From Umbilicaria muhlenbergii (taxonomy: Eukaryota; Ascomycota; Lecanoromycetes; Umbilicariales; Umbilicariaceae), in NCBI GenBank assembly GCA_000611775.1, contig KK106981.1, forward strand, positions 4,528,927 to 4,592,926: a stretch of 64,000 nucleotides of DNA, written 5' to 3'. A program made the translations under genes and the position numbers. Each line of letters opens with the position of its first letter. Position 1 is the stretch's first letter. The notes below the pieces were generated by a model. The model did no database searches. It was not told the DNA's origin and saw nothing but the letters and a program-made list of their open reading frames with translations. Positions 23,081 to 35,968 of the stretch are shown here, in pieces.

Positions 23081-25392
23081 CACCCGGCCCCCCCTCTCCC
23101 CTTCTTCCACGCCGTCTCCAACAAGCCCCCAGGATCGAGCATCCCCCTCGGCAGCGCCTGCACAGTCTGAAAAACCTCCATCGGATCACTGACATCCCTA
23201 ATCTCCCTCTCGCCGAGTTTGAAAATCGCGAGCGCGACGCGGAAGATAGTGCGGGGACCCTCATAGAAAAGAACGTCCCAGACGCGGAGGGTGGTTTCGA
23301 TAGGCAAGGTGCCGATGAAGAGGGACATGAACCAGGATGTTGTGCAGAGACTTATAGCCGGGAGACGGGGCGGCAGGGGACGGGTCCCGCGCGCATTCGC
23401 GGGACCAGGGACGTCGAGGGGGGTTTGGGGTTGGGAGTCAGCGCCGCCACTGAGTTTAGCCCAGACGGCAGGCATGTTGCTTTCCTTAAGCGCCGACATA
23501 AGGACCCAGAGATCGACATTCGCGCCCTCGAGGCTGATTTCGTGCGTGCCGGGCAGGAAGTCATTGGTAATAACATGGAGCATCCAGAAGGCCTTCTCTT
23601 CCGGCAAGAAAAGCAGGAGGAGGCCGGCGAGGAAGTTGAGGGATTGGCAGTAGCCGATCTTGGGACAGTGCAGGGCGAAGGCGTGGAGGATGTGGCGGAG
23701 CGAGGAGACGATGGGGGGTTCGGTGTGGAAGGGGGAGGAAGGGTCGGAGGGGTCAGGGAAAAGAGAGGAGGGGTTGCTGGGGTCGGGTTTGAAGTGAATG
23801 TTGTCGGGGAATGTGCGGTGGAGGTCGCGCTCGATGAGTTCGCGGTCGTTTTCGCTCAGTTCGCCGGCGTTGGCGCGAGTGAGGAGATTGGAGTAGAGGT
23901 TTGGGTGTTTGGCGAGGAAGGCGTCACCGCCGGCGTAGTAGAACCAGGCGGAACCGCGCCAGGCTGGTGGGATGCCTTTGCGGATGAAGCGTTGGGTTTT
24001 GGGAGATCGCTCGGGAAAGGAAGTAGGGTTGTCGGCAGAAAGACGATGTTCTCTCATGAACGCTATCCATCTTTTGGAACGCCGTTTCTGGACTTCTGTA
24101 TAAGGCACGTTCCAATCATTGTACTGGTCAACAGTGATATGGTGACTAGCTTTGTAGAAGCCATAGCAGTCACGTGTAGATGTGGGCGGTAATATAGATG
24201 GTGGTCGGGGCGACGAGCTTCTCAGAGCATCACCTGACATGATTGCCGCCGAGCTTCGTTGTTCCGCAGCAAATGGCGGCTTTGGCAGGAGTAAATCTGA
24301 TCCCATAGCATCACTCATTGCTTCAGCTATTCTCAACGACCGCCGCTGTTCCTCGTTTACAGGCAATGGAGTCGTCTCAGCTTCATCTTCCGATTTAACT
24401 ATGTCATCCGTGAAACCCGCGGCATACATGCCAATAGCATCATCCACGGTCATTTCCTCGTACTTTGTGACGGGACTGCTCGTGTAATCAATGGTAAGAT
24501 CACTGACAGAGCTACGTTTGGTCAGAACACTGCTACGCTCAGTAGTACTGGTGTCCAGGTAGCTCGAGTTCGTCGTTACTGCAGAGTTGAGGCTCGCCCG
24601 AACTTCCTGCTCATTTGGGATCTGTGGTAACGGTTGTTTGCCGCTGTGTTCTTGCTGGTCACCCTTCTCTTGTCCGACCCCGGAACTGAAGTGGACCGGA
24701 GTCTGCTTATCACCATGTCCAACTGGTGCAGCGGTGTAGGGCCGAGGAGGCGTCGATTGCGGAGGCAGGGGCAGAGGCTTTTTCGAAGGATTCGAGAGAC
24801 CCCGAACTCTAGGTACCGATGGGAAGCCAAATGGCATGTTCAACGAGTCGTAAGAGTCTTCTTTTACAAGTGGGAAGGTTGGCGAGCGTTGGGCAGGCTG
24901 GACCCTGTGAGCTTGACCCGGTTCCGTAGCACTGACTGCTCGTAGCCCTGGCGAAGTAGAATCTTGTAATGTACCGTTCCGGGGGAAGTTTCTCTTATTA
25001 GCCGTAGCTACGGATTGACCACGCTTCGGTAGGTGCAATTGATTCATCTTGAGTCTCTGAGGGAGCCATGATGTTCCCAACCCTCCTGATGTACCACCAG
25101 ACCCTTCGAATATGGTTTGTCCTACTTCATCTTGCTTGTGTCTTCCACCATCCTCACTGCCATCTGCGTCTCCGGAGGTTGAGCTGGCCCACGACGGTAA
25201 TGTAGGGGTCGGCGGTAGTGATGACAGTGGCGACTCTTGTCCAGCCGGCCAAGAGGGCGTCGACTTGCTGCCTTTTCTGCCTCGCGTCGACGTGAACAGT
25301 CGTGGGAGGCTTCGTTGCTTCCGTAGGTTAGGAACCGCGGGTGGGCCGAATGGTAAGGATAGCTCCTCTTCAACTGCGGTCACCATTTTCAT
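23081..25392 (-). CDS. TBC-domain Rab GTPase-activating protein (Msb3/Msb4/Gyp3-like), C-terminus in gap
   Basis: ATG at 25392; the single frame is open to the gap (770 residues visible). Residues 1-420 are a Ser/Pro-rich, probably disordered N-terminus. The TBC domain runs from about 470 to 760. It starts with RKGIPPAWRGSAWFYYAGG, has the arginine finger in IERDLHRTFPDN and the glutamine finger in IGYCQSLNFLAGLL, and ends with RVWDVLFYEG. Both catalytic fingers are present, so it should stimulate GTP hydrolysis by Rab proteins at membranes of the secretory or endocytic route. The IPPAWRG-x-AWFYYAGG start resembles the Msb3/Msb4 group that acts on Sec4 and Ypt7 in yeast; that assignment is from memory of the family. 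The stop codon lies in or beyond the gap. Confidence 0.88.
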
Positions 25393-26828
25393 GGTGGCGC
25401 AAGACAGCGTCAGAGGACATCTAGCCCAGCGTCAATCAGAAGCGGCCAATTCCCCGACAGGTGCGCTTGTTGCCAGTGTTGGCTTGTATGATGGAATAGT
25501 GTCTCTTTAGGCTGTCAAGCTAAGCTGCCACACCATGACCACCCCGCCGGGACCAGCACCTGCCAATAGTTACTCTGAAGATGCAATGGGATTTAAGAAG
25601 CGCAATGGTGTTCCTAGCCTGGAGCAAAGAAGAGAAAGGCAAAGAGCATCAAGCATGGTAGAAGTCGAGCGTTGAAGCCAGCCCGGCAGGATTATTTACC
25701 TGGTTCCATTAATTTGGCGGGAGATTAGACGGCGGCAGGTTTAGTTTGCCTTGGAGGTGACATCATCTTTTGCTACCTACGAGTTCATCTGAATCACGCC
25801 CATGGTCGAACTGAGAGCCCCGCCAGTTACCCTATCCTACGAGTATGTTTCGCATATCAATCAGTTAAATTTCGACGGTTGGACCTTATGTCAGGAGTTC
25901 CCCCTATGTCAAGGCGAGCATCAGCGGCGGAGCCACATCAGACATCCACACATCCACCTGCCCAGCCCTGCCCAAGTATTTCGAGTCCTGGAAGACCCCG
26001 GGCATAACGAGAAACTTAACCGTTATCACATGTACAGTATTAGGTGTTTACCACCTAGAGTCTGTCTGTCCCTTGAGGGTTATGCTATCTTTTCCTAAGA
26101 TTTCGCCGTAACATCCCCAAAAAGACCGTATATCGACCGTTTACGGGAAGAGAAGGTCAAGGAAAGGAGCCCCTTTCCAATGCTCTTTGTACCGTGCCTG
26201 CCTCCATTCGTCGCACAAGCACCGTGATGCTCATCATTCAATGCCTTGACAGGACTGCCTTGAGGAGTTTATGGCACGGCGAGCAGGCTGCAGGGTAATA
26301 AGCGAAACGATTATTGGTGTGTGGCACGATTACACGGTTCCTGCAGTGTAAGGGGGAACATGGCTTCGAGGGTCCATGGTAGCCTCCACACGGCACACTC
26401 GTTCGCATGAACATGATGCGGCCGAGAACAGGCACAGACTGGCAAGACAACAATACACGAGGTAAAAGCCAGATTGATCTTACGAGTAAAACACAGAGGC
26501 AGAGGCAGAGGCAGAGGCAGAGGATTTAGAAAAGCAGCATCCAAACAAAACGGCGACGGCCCGCCCTCCAAGCGTGCCCTTTTACACTTTCTATCACCAA
26601 AGCACGCCGTGGGCCTATTACGTCAGCAAGCCTACGTAGCAGGCGAGGCAGGCTTCTCGTGTAATACTCGTACCCTGCAATAGGCCCTCCAACGCCTAAG
26701 TAAGAAGTACCTAAGGTACGTAAATCCCAAGGGGCTCCGGGCGCACCCACTTACTGCATTCGGCACGCCCACCTCCCATTCCCCCGACTTTAAGGGTCTT
26801 CGGCCCCTACTGCCTTACTCCCCCACCA
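25393..26828. other. Divergent intergenic region with small repeats
   Basis: Lies between the starts of the TBC gene (-) and the acyltransferase gene (+). A motif AATAAGCGAAACGATTATTGG at 26297 is related to one at 32414. A GGCAGA microsatellite lies at 26500-26523. No gene is supported. Confidence 0.55.
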
Positions 26829-28377
26829 ATGGTCATGTACACTATCTATTCCTTCCACATCATGGCTGCATCCATCAGCATGCTCGGCGCATATGCAAGA
26901 AAAGCTGCAAAGGCCTTTCGATCCTTTGAACCAGATGAAGCCGCTCGCAGGGCCGCTTTGCAAGATAGCAGTTGGGCTGATGTTCGTCCTTCCACCTCTC
27001 TTTACCCGCGTCTCAACACATCCATATACTAACGGCTATGGCAGGGCCTACGTGGCATCGCGGCCGTCTTCGTCGTGTCCAGCCATATGGTCATCGCATT
27101 CTGCCGCCATCTGATGCTGCCATCGAGCAGCGAAGACGGCCCACCTTTACTCTTCCAGCGGCCCTTCTTCCGACTAATAAGCCAAGGCGCGGCCTGGGTA
27201 GCGATATTTTTCATCCTATCCGGCTTTGTCAACGCCCTCAAACCGATAAAACAGTCGCGAGCCGGCAGCGTCGATACCGCTCTTACCAATCTAGCCGTGA
27301 GTTCGTTCCGGCGCAGTTTCCGGCTTTTCCTGCCGAGCGTCGCGGCCACATTATTGAGTTGGTTTCTTTGCCAACTGGGGGCGTACGAGACGGCGAGGAG
27401 GTCGGATGCGTATTGGTTGTATGTGACGAGTCCGGCGCCGAGTAGTTCGTGGGGAACGGCGGTGGAGGAGTTGGTGGGGGCGGTACGCATGACGTGGAAG
27501 TTCCGGGGGGAGAATCCTTACGATCAGCCACAGTGGTGTATGTTTTGGCTGCTGTTGGCATCAATGATCGTGTTCATGACACTGGTTGCGACGGTCAATC
27601 TTACGCCTAGGTACCGTGTGCTTACGATCTCGCTGCTCTATTTCCTGAGCTGGGATTGGACACGGTTGATTGGTGACCGTACGGCCCCTTCCTACTCCCA
27701 ATACTTTCGACTGCTGACACTATGTAGCATTCATTGGCATGAATGTCTACGCCGGCATCCTCCTCGCCGAGCTCTCTCACTCCACATATCCCGCCACCTT
27801 AATACGCTTCACCCGCGTCCTGAGCCCTCTCCTCTGCGTCCTAGGGTTCTACCTCTGCTCCTTCCCCAGCGCCTACCAAAACAACGCCGCCTGGTCGCGC
27901 AACCTCGTCCTCCTCGCCAACCGCCTTGTCCCTAGCATCCCGCAACTCGAGCGTTTTTGGCCCTCCCTCGGCGCCCAAATAGTCACGCTCTCCGTGATAT
28001 TATCCCCGCATCTACGGCGGATACTATCTCATCGCTACTTGCTCTGGCTTGGCAAAGTCAGTTTCCCGCTCTATCTACTACACGGCACATTCATGCGCTC
28101 GTTGCTAGCGTGGGTGTTGTACGGAGGGCGGCCGACTGTGGAAACGGAGGAGTGGGATGATAGTGCAAAGGAGTACTACAAAGTCAACCGGATCCCGGCG
28201 CCGCGGCCCTTGTTATTTCTCTTCGTGCTGCCGCTGTGGGCTGTGGTGGTGTTATCGGCGGCGCATCTGTGGGCCGTCAAAGTGGAGCCGTGGTTTGGGG
28301 TCTTTACGAAAAAGTGCGAGGATAGGATGTTTGGGAGGGAAGGGAGGTCGGTTTCTTTGCCGGTGCGGATGGATTGA
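26829..28377 (+). CDS. Acyltransferase-3 family membrane protein, 476 aa
   Basis: Three exons, 26829-26981, 27045-27672 and 27728-28377. Intron 1 (63 nt, GTTCGT, branch TACTAAC) joins WAD to GLRGIAAVFVV and restores the family's DGLRGIAA start. Intron 2 (55 nt) joins TRLI to AFIGMNVYAGILLAEL. About ten hydrophobic segments follow, as in acyltransferase_3 (OafA/NolL-like) proteins, which transfer acyl groups to sugars or other small acceptors at membranes. The family's conserved His is present (SSHMV). Near the C-terminus is FPLYLLHGTFMR, the usual YLLH motif. The substrate is unknown and no neighbouring biosynthetic genes are seen. ATGs at 26835, 26862 and 26880 are alternative starts. Confidence 0.9.
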
Positions 28378-28823
28378 GGTGTCATTAATTTGGTGACTTT
28401 TTCGCACTCTGCGTGTTGTACGGCGGCGATAAAAATGCATTGGGTATGGCATGGGCTTCCGGCATTTAGATTTGAAGATCTAAGGCGTTTGGGATGAAAT
28501 GAAGGATCTACTTAGTGTTGCAGTATTTGACATCTTTGCTGTAGCCTGCCATATCTTCGATGCCGAGCGAACATGATAGCGACCTTCAGCACTCCTCTAC
28601 ACTATATCACATACCCCACGAATACAACATGTCCAACAAACATCTGGATGTCATTGCCCAAAGCCCCGGCCAAGTGAAGTAGAGAATAAAGTTCATTGGC
28701 TATCTTTGACCCTGAAAATGTCTTCGGACATACACCTCTATCCACCAGGGCCTATATCCATATATCCACCAGACATCTATCCACCATCATCCCTATCTCC
28801 CACGGCCATCCTAGCCGCTCTGA
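28378..28823. other. Convergent intergenic region
   Basis: Between the 3' ends of the acyltransferase (+) and retropepsin-like (-) genes. 28735-28800 has imperfect CTATCCACCA repeats. Nothing else is seen. Confidence 0.55.
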
Positions 28824-30217
28824 TCATTGATCATTCTCCGTAGTCCCCGAGCCCGCCGTCGAATTCGCCCCATCCTGCCCGCGCTGCTGCCTGCGGGCCG
28901 CCATCTCTTGTGCGCGCCGAGCAGCATCCAGCTGTTCCGACTCCTCCCTCTGTCGACGTTCGCTCGCATTAATCAGAGCTTGCTCCGCTAAGCACGGTCA
29001 GTAAAACGCCTCGACTTGACCACGTATAAGGGCTAACGAACCGGCAGTAATGCGAGGCCCTCGGAGAGGCAGAGCAGCCTCGTCCACGGTGATGACACTT
29101 TCGGAGAGGATAAACCGTCTTCCAAGCAGCACATCAAAGGGACCTTTCTCGGCAACGAGGAACTCTGTCTCTCGTGCTGTCGCGGCGCTCTTCATGAACC
29201 ACGTGAGAGTGACTATCCCCAGGGGGCGACTAACGTCGCCGTTGAACCCAATGAATTTAGTATCCCCCTCCCAAGGGACTGGCTTCATGTCCGCTAAAAT
29301 ATCACCGCGCTTTAACACCCCTTCTGAAATCCAGTTGTCTTGACAGCCCGAGTCAAGAAGGCATTTGGCACCGATGTACTTCACTTCACCTTCCTTCACG
29401 CCAGCCCAGATGGCAAGGCTGGTTGAGGTCGGGTCCGGGCTCAAGGCATCGCCTGATTGATTCAAATGCCGAGGGCCCCTAGCATCACTTCCTGATGCAT
29501 ACGCAGGAGGAGGAATAATATGCATTGGTGAAATAGTTTCCGGGGTCTGTGGAGTCACAAGTACGTTCCCGTATTTATCCGTCAGAGTAGCTGCTTGTAG
29601 GTTGACTTGCGAATTCTGCATATTGTCTTTCCCAACAGCTGTTGTTCTTCTAGTAGTGCTCTATTAGTCGCTGACAGAGGTCTTTCCATGAAACTGTGTT
29701 TACCTCACGAGGTCAGAAAGACTCCGAATTTCTGCAGTTTGGCGTTGCATGTTCTCCTGCATCGTCTGAAAAGACTTTGAGATGGCGTGACTGGCTGAGC
29801 TATTTGATCTTGTTAGAATGATCTTCCCTTTGGCATTTGGAGAATGTACTCCGCCATAAGCTGTCTAAACAGAGTCACTGAAGTTCCAAATGCATCCACA
29901 GCCTTCTCAGCTTCTTTAATTGCTGAGCTAGTCACGAATCGCCGCTGATTCGCATTCAAACTTTCTAGGAGGACGCGAACATGGTCGCCGTGAGAGGCAC
30001 ATCTTTTCAGTACCACCATAGCAGAAGGTGACAGTAGACTGTCATCTGACGTGAGAAGATTGTGCTGAACGTCTTCTATGATTTGAACGAAAGCTACAAA
30101 GTCATCTATCAGAGTATGGTACTTTCTTGACGCAACAAAGTCGCTGGAATAATCAGCAACCATTTTAGCCACGTTGACGATGCTGATCAGACTAGCCGAC
30201 GCTGAAAGAGGGTCCAT
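28824..30217 (-). CDS. Fungal N-terminal domain + retropepsin-like protein, 411 aa
   Basis: Four exons on the minus strand, 30217-29850, 29799-29704, 29649-29042 and 28987-28824. The introns are 50, 54 and 54 nt and all join in frame. Exon 1 begins MDPLSASASLISIVNVAKMV, the amphipathic start common to fungal STAND/NLR-like and related signalling proteins (Fungal_N/HeLo-like group). Residues ~240-340 resemble a single-lobe aspartic protease: LLDSGCQDNWIS near 255 carries the D-S-G active site, and VLLGRRFI near 331 matches the hhGRxh psi-loop. The last ~50 residues are a charged, coiled-coil-like segment (ERRQREESEQLDAARRAQEM). The retropepsin part may derive from a retroelement, but there is no reverse transcriptase and the exon structure is that of a host gene. 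Function unknown; a signalling or regulatory protease role is inference. Confidence 0.75.
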
Positions 30218-30708
30218 GATCCAAGTGAAACTTAAATTACGCGGCGGACAGGGCCTGAAAGGTGTTCGTTAAGATATATGGCAGCGTCAGTCCAGTTGTC
30301 CAAGGGCGGGGGTAGAATCTGACTATGAGTGTCCTAATTCGTGAATTGTAAGAGCTTCGCAATCTCAGAGTCAGCCTTTCAAGTTGGGGAGCCTGCTTTT
30401 CAAACCTGCGATGCTGACCGTCAACAGCCTGACCGTGACTTGTGGCTATTTTTCCAGACTTTCTAATGAAATGTGCCAGTGACGCAGTTGAAGTTTTGAG
30501 AACTTCATGCTACGATATTTGTCGACTGGCAAAGGTGCATGTGGGCAAGAGGCGGGGCACATGGGATTTCTTTTGATTGGACTGATCCTAGTGACCTCAG
30601 CCTCGCCCCAGCTGCAGGCTGCAGGATTAAGCCTTCCAAGCAAGAGACGCACTTTACACCAATCTGGGTTTGCTTTTATATTTCCCATTCACTGCAACTG
30701 AAGCAACC
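30218..30708. other. Divergent intergenic region
   Basis: Shared upstream region of the retropepsin-like gene (-) and the DUF6594 gene (+). No other feature is seen. Confidence 0.55.
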
Positions 30709-31815
30709 ATGACGACAAACACACTCACCTTCACGCCATCACACACCGCAGCTATACCACTTAACCCCACGGACCCTGCCAAACCAAAAGGATACCATAA
30801 GTTGGCTGCGTTCATGGGACCGAACACTGATGTCGCAATATTTCGTCGTTTTGGTGCCCTGAATATGCTCAACCTGATGGGTTTACAGGCAGAGCTCGTT
30901 GACCTCGAAGCCCAACTCTCCGATATAAGACGGGAGGATGACAGCTCCGAAGATCCTAATAGAACGACTTATTCAGAGCGTTTCTGGGTTTTACGTGAGT
31001 CAGTGGATGATGGAGATGGTCTCCAGTGGCAAATGCAACTCAGAATCCGGAGAAAATTACTTGAGTATAGTAGAATACTCCGATGTCGAATCATGGACAT
31101 TTAGTCTGAGCGGCTAACGTGGGTTAGATACTGCACTTTTACAAGTCGCTCAGATCAACAGCCTAGGGAAGCCTGAAAAGTCAGATCTGCAGTTCCTAGG
31201 TGACTGGCTTCGGCGGCCAGGAATGGGCAATGGCTTCCTTCGAGGACGCGAAAAAGCTGTCTGGGATGAGCCTAATCATTCTGATCTCGTGACACTTAGC
31301 AGTCTTCAACAAGAGGAGGATCTTTTCTCCAAGTGGCTCAGAACAACAGTAATTGACAACTTTCATCGCATCTGGGGACACCGAAGTAGGGTAAGAAACC
31401 CATTCGCTGAATAAATCATAGCATCTACGATATCATGCAGGTTCTAACAAACAATCAGGTATTGTCTACTCCAGTGGATCCCGAAGCGGGCATTGTACGA
31501 TACGAAGAGTCGACCCTCATTATAGTCGCCAACATCATTGGAACCCTGCTCTCGTCATTGCTGCCAATAATCTCCATCATAGTGCTTTATTTCGTGAAGA
31601 ATACTTTGACACGCCTTGGAGTGATGGTTGTGTTCACGACTCTGTTTTCGGCCACACTCACGATCTTCACATCAGCACGGAGGGTCGAAATCTTTGCTTC
31701 AACGGCTGCGTAAGAATTTCGATCTTGTTGATTGAGCCTTGCATACTGACTTTGTATGCACAGATTTTCTGCCGTTGAAGTTGTATTCATCGGGAGCACA
31801 GGCGTGACAGCCTGA
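30709..31815 (+). CDS. DUF6594 membrane protein, 314 aa
   Basis: Four exons, 30709-31069, 31128-31390, 31441-31709 and 31764-31815, with introns of 58, 50, 54 and the usual GT...AG ends. The spliced protein fits the fungal DUF6594 family throughout: GYHKLAAFMG, DVAIFRRFGALNMLNLM, LQAELVDLEAQL, LLEYNTALLQ across splice 1, the EEDLFSKWL segment, and a C-terminal pair of membrane helices (VANIIGTLLSSLLPIISIIV and a second around MVVFTTLFSATLTIF). It ends ARRVEIFASTAAFSAVEVVF, the family's usual finish. The length is typical. The role is unknown; these proteins occur in large, variable families in ascomycetes, often near HET and kinase genes, as here. Confidence 0.92.
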
Positions 31816-32317
31816 TTGTAACTTGCCCTGCTACATCTTTCTGTTGTAAGTAGAGTACTGCTCGTCTTCCTTGGCTGGATGAGAGTTATATGCCTATTCT
31901 GGCACGGTAACCGCGTTGTATACGTTCAGTGATGGCATGCGAACCCCGCTTAACTAAGATCTATTGGTATATAGAATGTCATGGATCTAGGAGACCGCTG
32001 TTTTCTTTATTATTGTTGTTATATCCTACATAGAAGAGCAACTATATATATACATCAACCCTCGATTATCCCTTGCTGCTGCCATATATTCAACGTTTTT
32101 GGGTGGATCAATGAGGATTTATCAAGTTTTAAATGCGGCGTTCAACATTTCTATCAAAGTTCAATATCAATACCGAACTTAGAGGAAGAGGATACGGAGA
32201 GGGAATGTTATAATCGCGCCTTCTTTTTCGACGTGGCAGAGGTTCTCCAGCGTCATATGGAGACGTCGTGTCTTTCTATTTCTTCAACAGTGTAGTCCAG
32301 TGTGAGATAGCTCTACG

Positions 32318-32540
32318 CCTTAGATCCAGTAGAGTCGATTCTCACGAGTTAGCAAGCGAGATCCCCAAGAACATATACAGAGTAATAGTGCCTCAAAACA
32401 ACAATCAGTTTAATAAGCGAAGCGGTTATTGGTTGCGAGGCACCATAACCCCTTAGGAAAGGTTGTGCATTATCTATTCCGAGGATATCGTCTTGAAAGT
32501 GGGCACCCAAAATCCAGCGATGCCGAGGCGAAAATCATCA
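32318..32540. repeat. Dispersed repeat, copy A (pair of 53692-53870)
   Basis: Two blocks match copy B: the region around TCGATTCTCACGAG (32335-32375) and the region around GGATATCGTCTTG to GATGCCGAGGC (32483-32530). The match is roughly 80% by eye with the same order and orientation. The spacer is about 40 bp longer here, and the extra part includes the hairpin at 32388-32443. Confidence 0.7.
32388..32443. repeat. 56-bp inverted repeat (MITE-like)
   Basis: Starts GTGCCTC and ends GAGGCAC. The inner arms continue as ACAAT/ATTGGTTG-type pairing around a centre that contains AATAAGCGAAGCGGTTATT. It lies within dispersed repeat copy A and appears absent from copy B. Confidence 0.55.
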
Positions 32541-35500
32541 AGCAACAAGGTGCGTGCATTCAAGTCACAAGGGCATATGTTCTGCCAACAGCGTGGATTA
32601 CACACTACCAAATTTGGTCTAGATATGACTGTGACATGGCTCAGGAGCTGACTGCCCGGAGACAGGGGACACGCATATGCGAGATTTCTAGATGCCCCTG
32701 CTGCTCGCTAAACCCCATGCCTGAACTTCATGCAGACCCCTGGCTGCCAAGGACCTAATTCGGCAGTAGCGGCGATGACAAGTTACTTCAACATGTCAGT
32801 TGCCTTCCAGGCTGGTATGGCAACCTGAAAGATTATTCACAATCGAGCACTGGAGAGTCACAGCCGCAAGATGTCGGAGAGTGAGTGTACATCCGAAGAA
32901 ATCGGTCCTGGGTGGTCTTCGACACGTTCAGATGGTGTGAGAGATTCGCAGCGCCGGTCCACCGTAGAAATACCGGCGATGACCCTTCATAATGACTTCA
33001 TCTCTTTCCTAGCCGTAGCTCAATACTACGACATCGACTTCGTCTCTCTGACGTGGCAGCAAGGTCGGGGCCGGCTGGCGACGGGTGGTACATCTGAGAT
33101 ATGGCAGTCGAATACCAGCCTACGAACGGATTTTGTATTCAAACGAACAACACTTGCGAACACATCTCGACTAGACTCCCAGGATGAAGAGAAAGCCTTC
33201 AACGCCTTGGTTTCTGAGATCTCTACGTTGAGTCATCCTCTGATTCGACACCACCAGAACATTGTGAATTTGGAGGGGATCTGTTGGGAGATTCCTCAAC
33301 GCAGTCACAAGGTCTGGCCAGTGTTGATTTTGGAGAAAGCTCAGCTGGGGGATCTACAATCTTTCATGTGCTCGGAGCAGGGGAGATTGACAACCATGCA
33401 TGATAGACTCGGACTGTGCACCGACATAGCAAGCGCCGTAATAGCTATGCATTCAAATTGTATGCCCAAGTCCTTTAGCTTTGGCCAAGGGAGGAAGAGA
33501 TTCACTCACAGAAAGCAGATATGAGCCATGGAGACATCAAACCCGCAAATGTGCTCGTCTTCAAAGATGTAGCCGGGGGATTGTATGCGAAGTTAGCAGA
33601 TTTCGGCTATGCAGGATGGGCAACGAACAACCAAAAAAACATGTGGATCAAGCCGCCGAAATCACGGCCGTGGAATCCTCCTGAATATCATCATCGTGGC
33701 TTTGATGTCATGGGAGCGAGAAAACTGGACATGTATTCTTTCGGTATGCTGTGTCTCTGGGTTTTGTTCTTTGACAGTCCATCAAGTAGCCGTTCAGTTC
33801 CCACACCCATTTGTGAGACTCAGATATGGCCGTTTCATGATTTCAATTTGCTGGACCGCATGAAGCACAAAGACACTCTGAGAGAGTTTGCTGGCTACCT
33901 TGTCAAATCAGAGACGAGCTTGCCTGCCAATCAGAGGGAGAACTTAGAAGGATTTTTCATGTCAGCTCTTGCTCGTGACCCTGACAAGCGAGCTCTAAAT
34001 TTTGAGGACTTGACCTCACTGATGGGTGAAAGCTGGTATGTTCAATGGTTGACAAAGCTCACTGCTTGGGGGCTCCCATCTAATGGTTGGCAGGCAGCCG
34101 GGTCCGTCAACAATGGATGCGGACCAGATGGAGATTGATCACTCTAGTATAAACTTTGAAGCACGTGTCCCTTCAAGACTAATTTCCCTCTGCTAACCTA
34201 ATTCTAGATCGCCAAAAGCTTTTACTCCTTGATGAGAGCACATCGTCGTGTGCGGAGTTACATCGTTAAGTGCATTGATGACCAAGCCAATTGTGCACCT
34301 TCCGAAAAACATCGCTTCAACGCCGCTTTTCAATTTGCATTCTGCTACAAGACTGGGTTTGGAGCACCGTCAAATGAAGAGCAGTCTCAAATCTGGTTGA
34401 GGCGCGCACAGCGCCATGCCCAAGACCTCGATCAAGAGGTGAATCGGGCGAAGCGAACGATGAATAGAGTGAGTTACCGCAATGGCAAGTTTCATCTCCT
34501 GAGAAATGACGGTCTGGTATCACATGCAACCACTGTCTTCAAGCATGAAGATGATGAGCTACCTCAGTTCGAGGCGGACTGCAAGAGAGAGATACGAGAT
34601 ATGGAACGTGTCTTCAGCAAACACAACTCTTGCGTTCTCGAACTCAAGTTCATCCTAGCGTCTGTAATGATGGCTGAAAGGAAATACAAAGAAGCAGAAG
34701 TTTTGCAAGTTGAACTGCTACATGATCTGAGGAACGACCCGGGTTATCTTCAAATTTCAGTGGACAAGTGTCCAAAAGAAGTACTGTCTCACCTTGAGCA
34801 TGCGCGATGGAAGACCTATGAGGGACCATTTATACCTCCACTACAGCTGGAAAAATCTGACTTGGTCGAGGAGCCTCCTGTTCTGGTCAATATCATGGCA
34901 TGTCTGAATGACGGGATTCCACAAACCTTTAGTCTGTTGACGTCTTTGGTTAGCAACTATGGAAGACAGGAACGCTGGCCAGAGGCAGAATGAATCCTCC
35001 TGCGTTTAACAAGGAGAATGATGGAGACTTTTAGAGAAAGCAATCCGACGACGCTCGACATAGCTTTTGATCTAGCGACAGTGTACTTCAACCTAGGACA
35101 ATGGTCAAAGGCAGAGAGAATCTACCTGCATGTCTCATATAAAGAGACATGGATCCTTGGGGAACATCATAGCAGAACGCTCTCCACCAAATTCCATTTA
35201 GCGGTTACTTATCGACAACAATGCCGTTGGAAAGAGGCAGAAGACCTCATATTGCAGGTTCTGAAAGCACAACGAATAGTCCTCGGTGAAGAAGACTCTT
35301 CCACTTGTTTAAGCATGAAGTGTCTGGCTTCGATTTACTCCGACCAGGGCCACTTCCAAACCAGCGAAGCCTTAGAACGCCAGCTAGTCGAAATTTATAC
35401 ACGTACCCTAGGGCCAGACCATCTCGACACTCTGACCGCAATGAGCATGCTCTCTAAAGATCTGGCGAAGCAGGAGCGTTGGCCGGAGATGAAGAAGATA

Positions 35501-35960
35501 ACGATGCGAGTGTTAGAGCGAAGAAAGGAAATTCTCGGTCCTGAGCATCCGGACACATTGGTGTGTATCCAAAACCTAGCTGTTTATTATTGCGAGCAGG
35601 GGCTCTTACGAGAGGCAGAGACGGGATTTCTGCACGTGATAAGCGCTGAAAGCAAAGTATTTAGCGAAAGTCACCCGGAATCCTTGCAGACAAGCACGAA
35701 CCTGGCTGCCTTTTATATAAGGCAGGGACGGCTGAAAGAGGCGGAGCTATTGCTCATGAAGCTGATCGAACTAGGGAAAGGGTGTTTTGGAGAGAATCAC
35801 CCGACCAGCTTGAAAATGACTGCCCTTCTGGCTTCCAACTACTGGGGACAATCACGCCTGAAAGAGGCCGAAGAGTTGTACTTACGAGCCATCTCGATTG
35901 GAAGAAGGGTGCTGGGAGAGAAGCACCCAGACCAGCTACACAGAGATTCAGAGAATACAG

Positions 35961-35968
35961 CTTAGCAG
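35961..35968. repeat. hAT target-site duplication, left copy
   Basis: CTTAGCAG, repeated exactly at 39908-39915 on the other side of the hAT element. 8 bp is the standard hAT duplication length. Confidence 0.95.

Larger units (their letters stand above)
31816..32870. other. Intergenic, 5' flank of the kinase-TPR gene, with dispersed repeats
   Basis: No gene. 32318-32540 holds a dispersed repeat shared with 53692-53870, with a small inverted repeat inside; both are listed separately. Confidence 0.6.
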
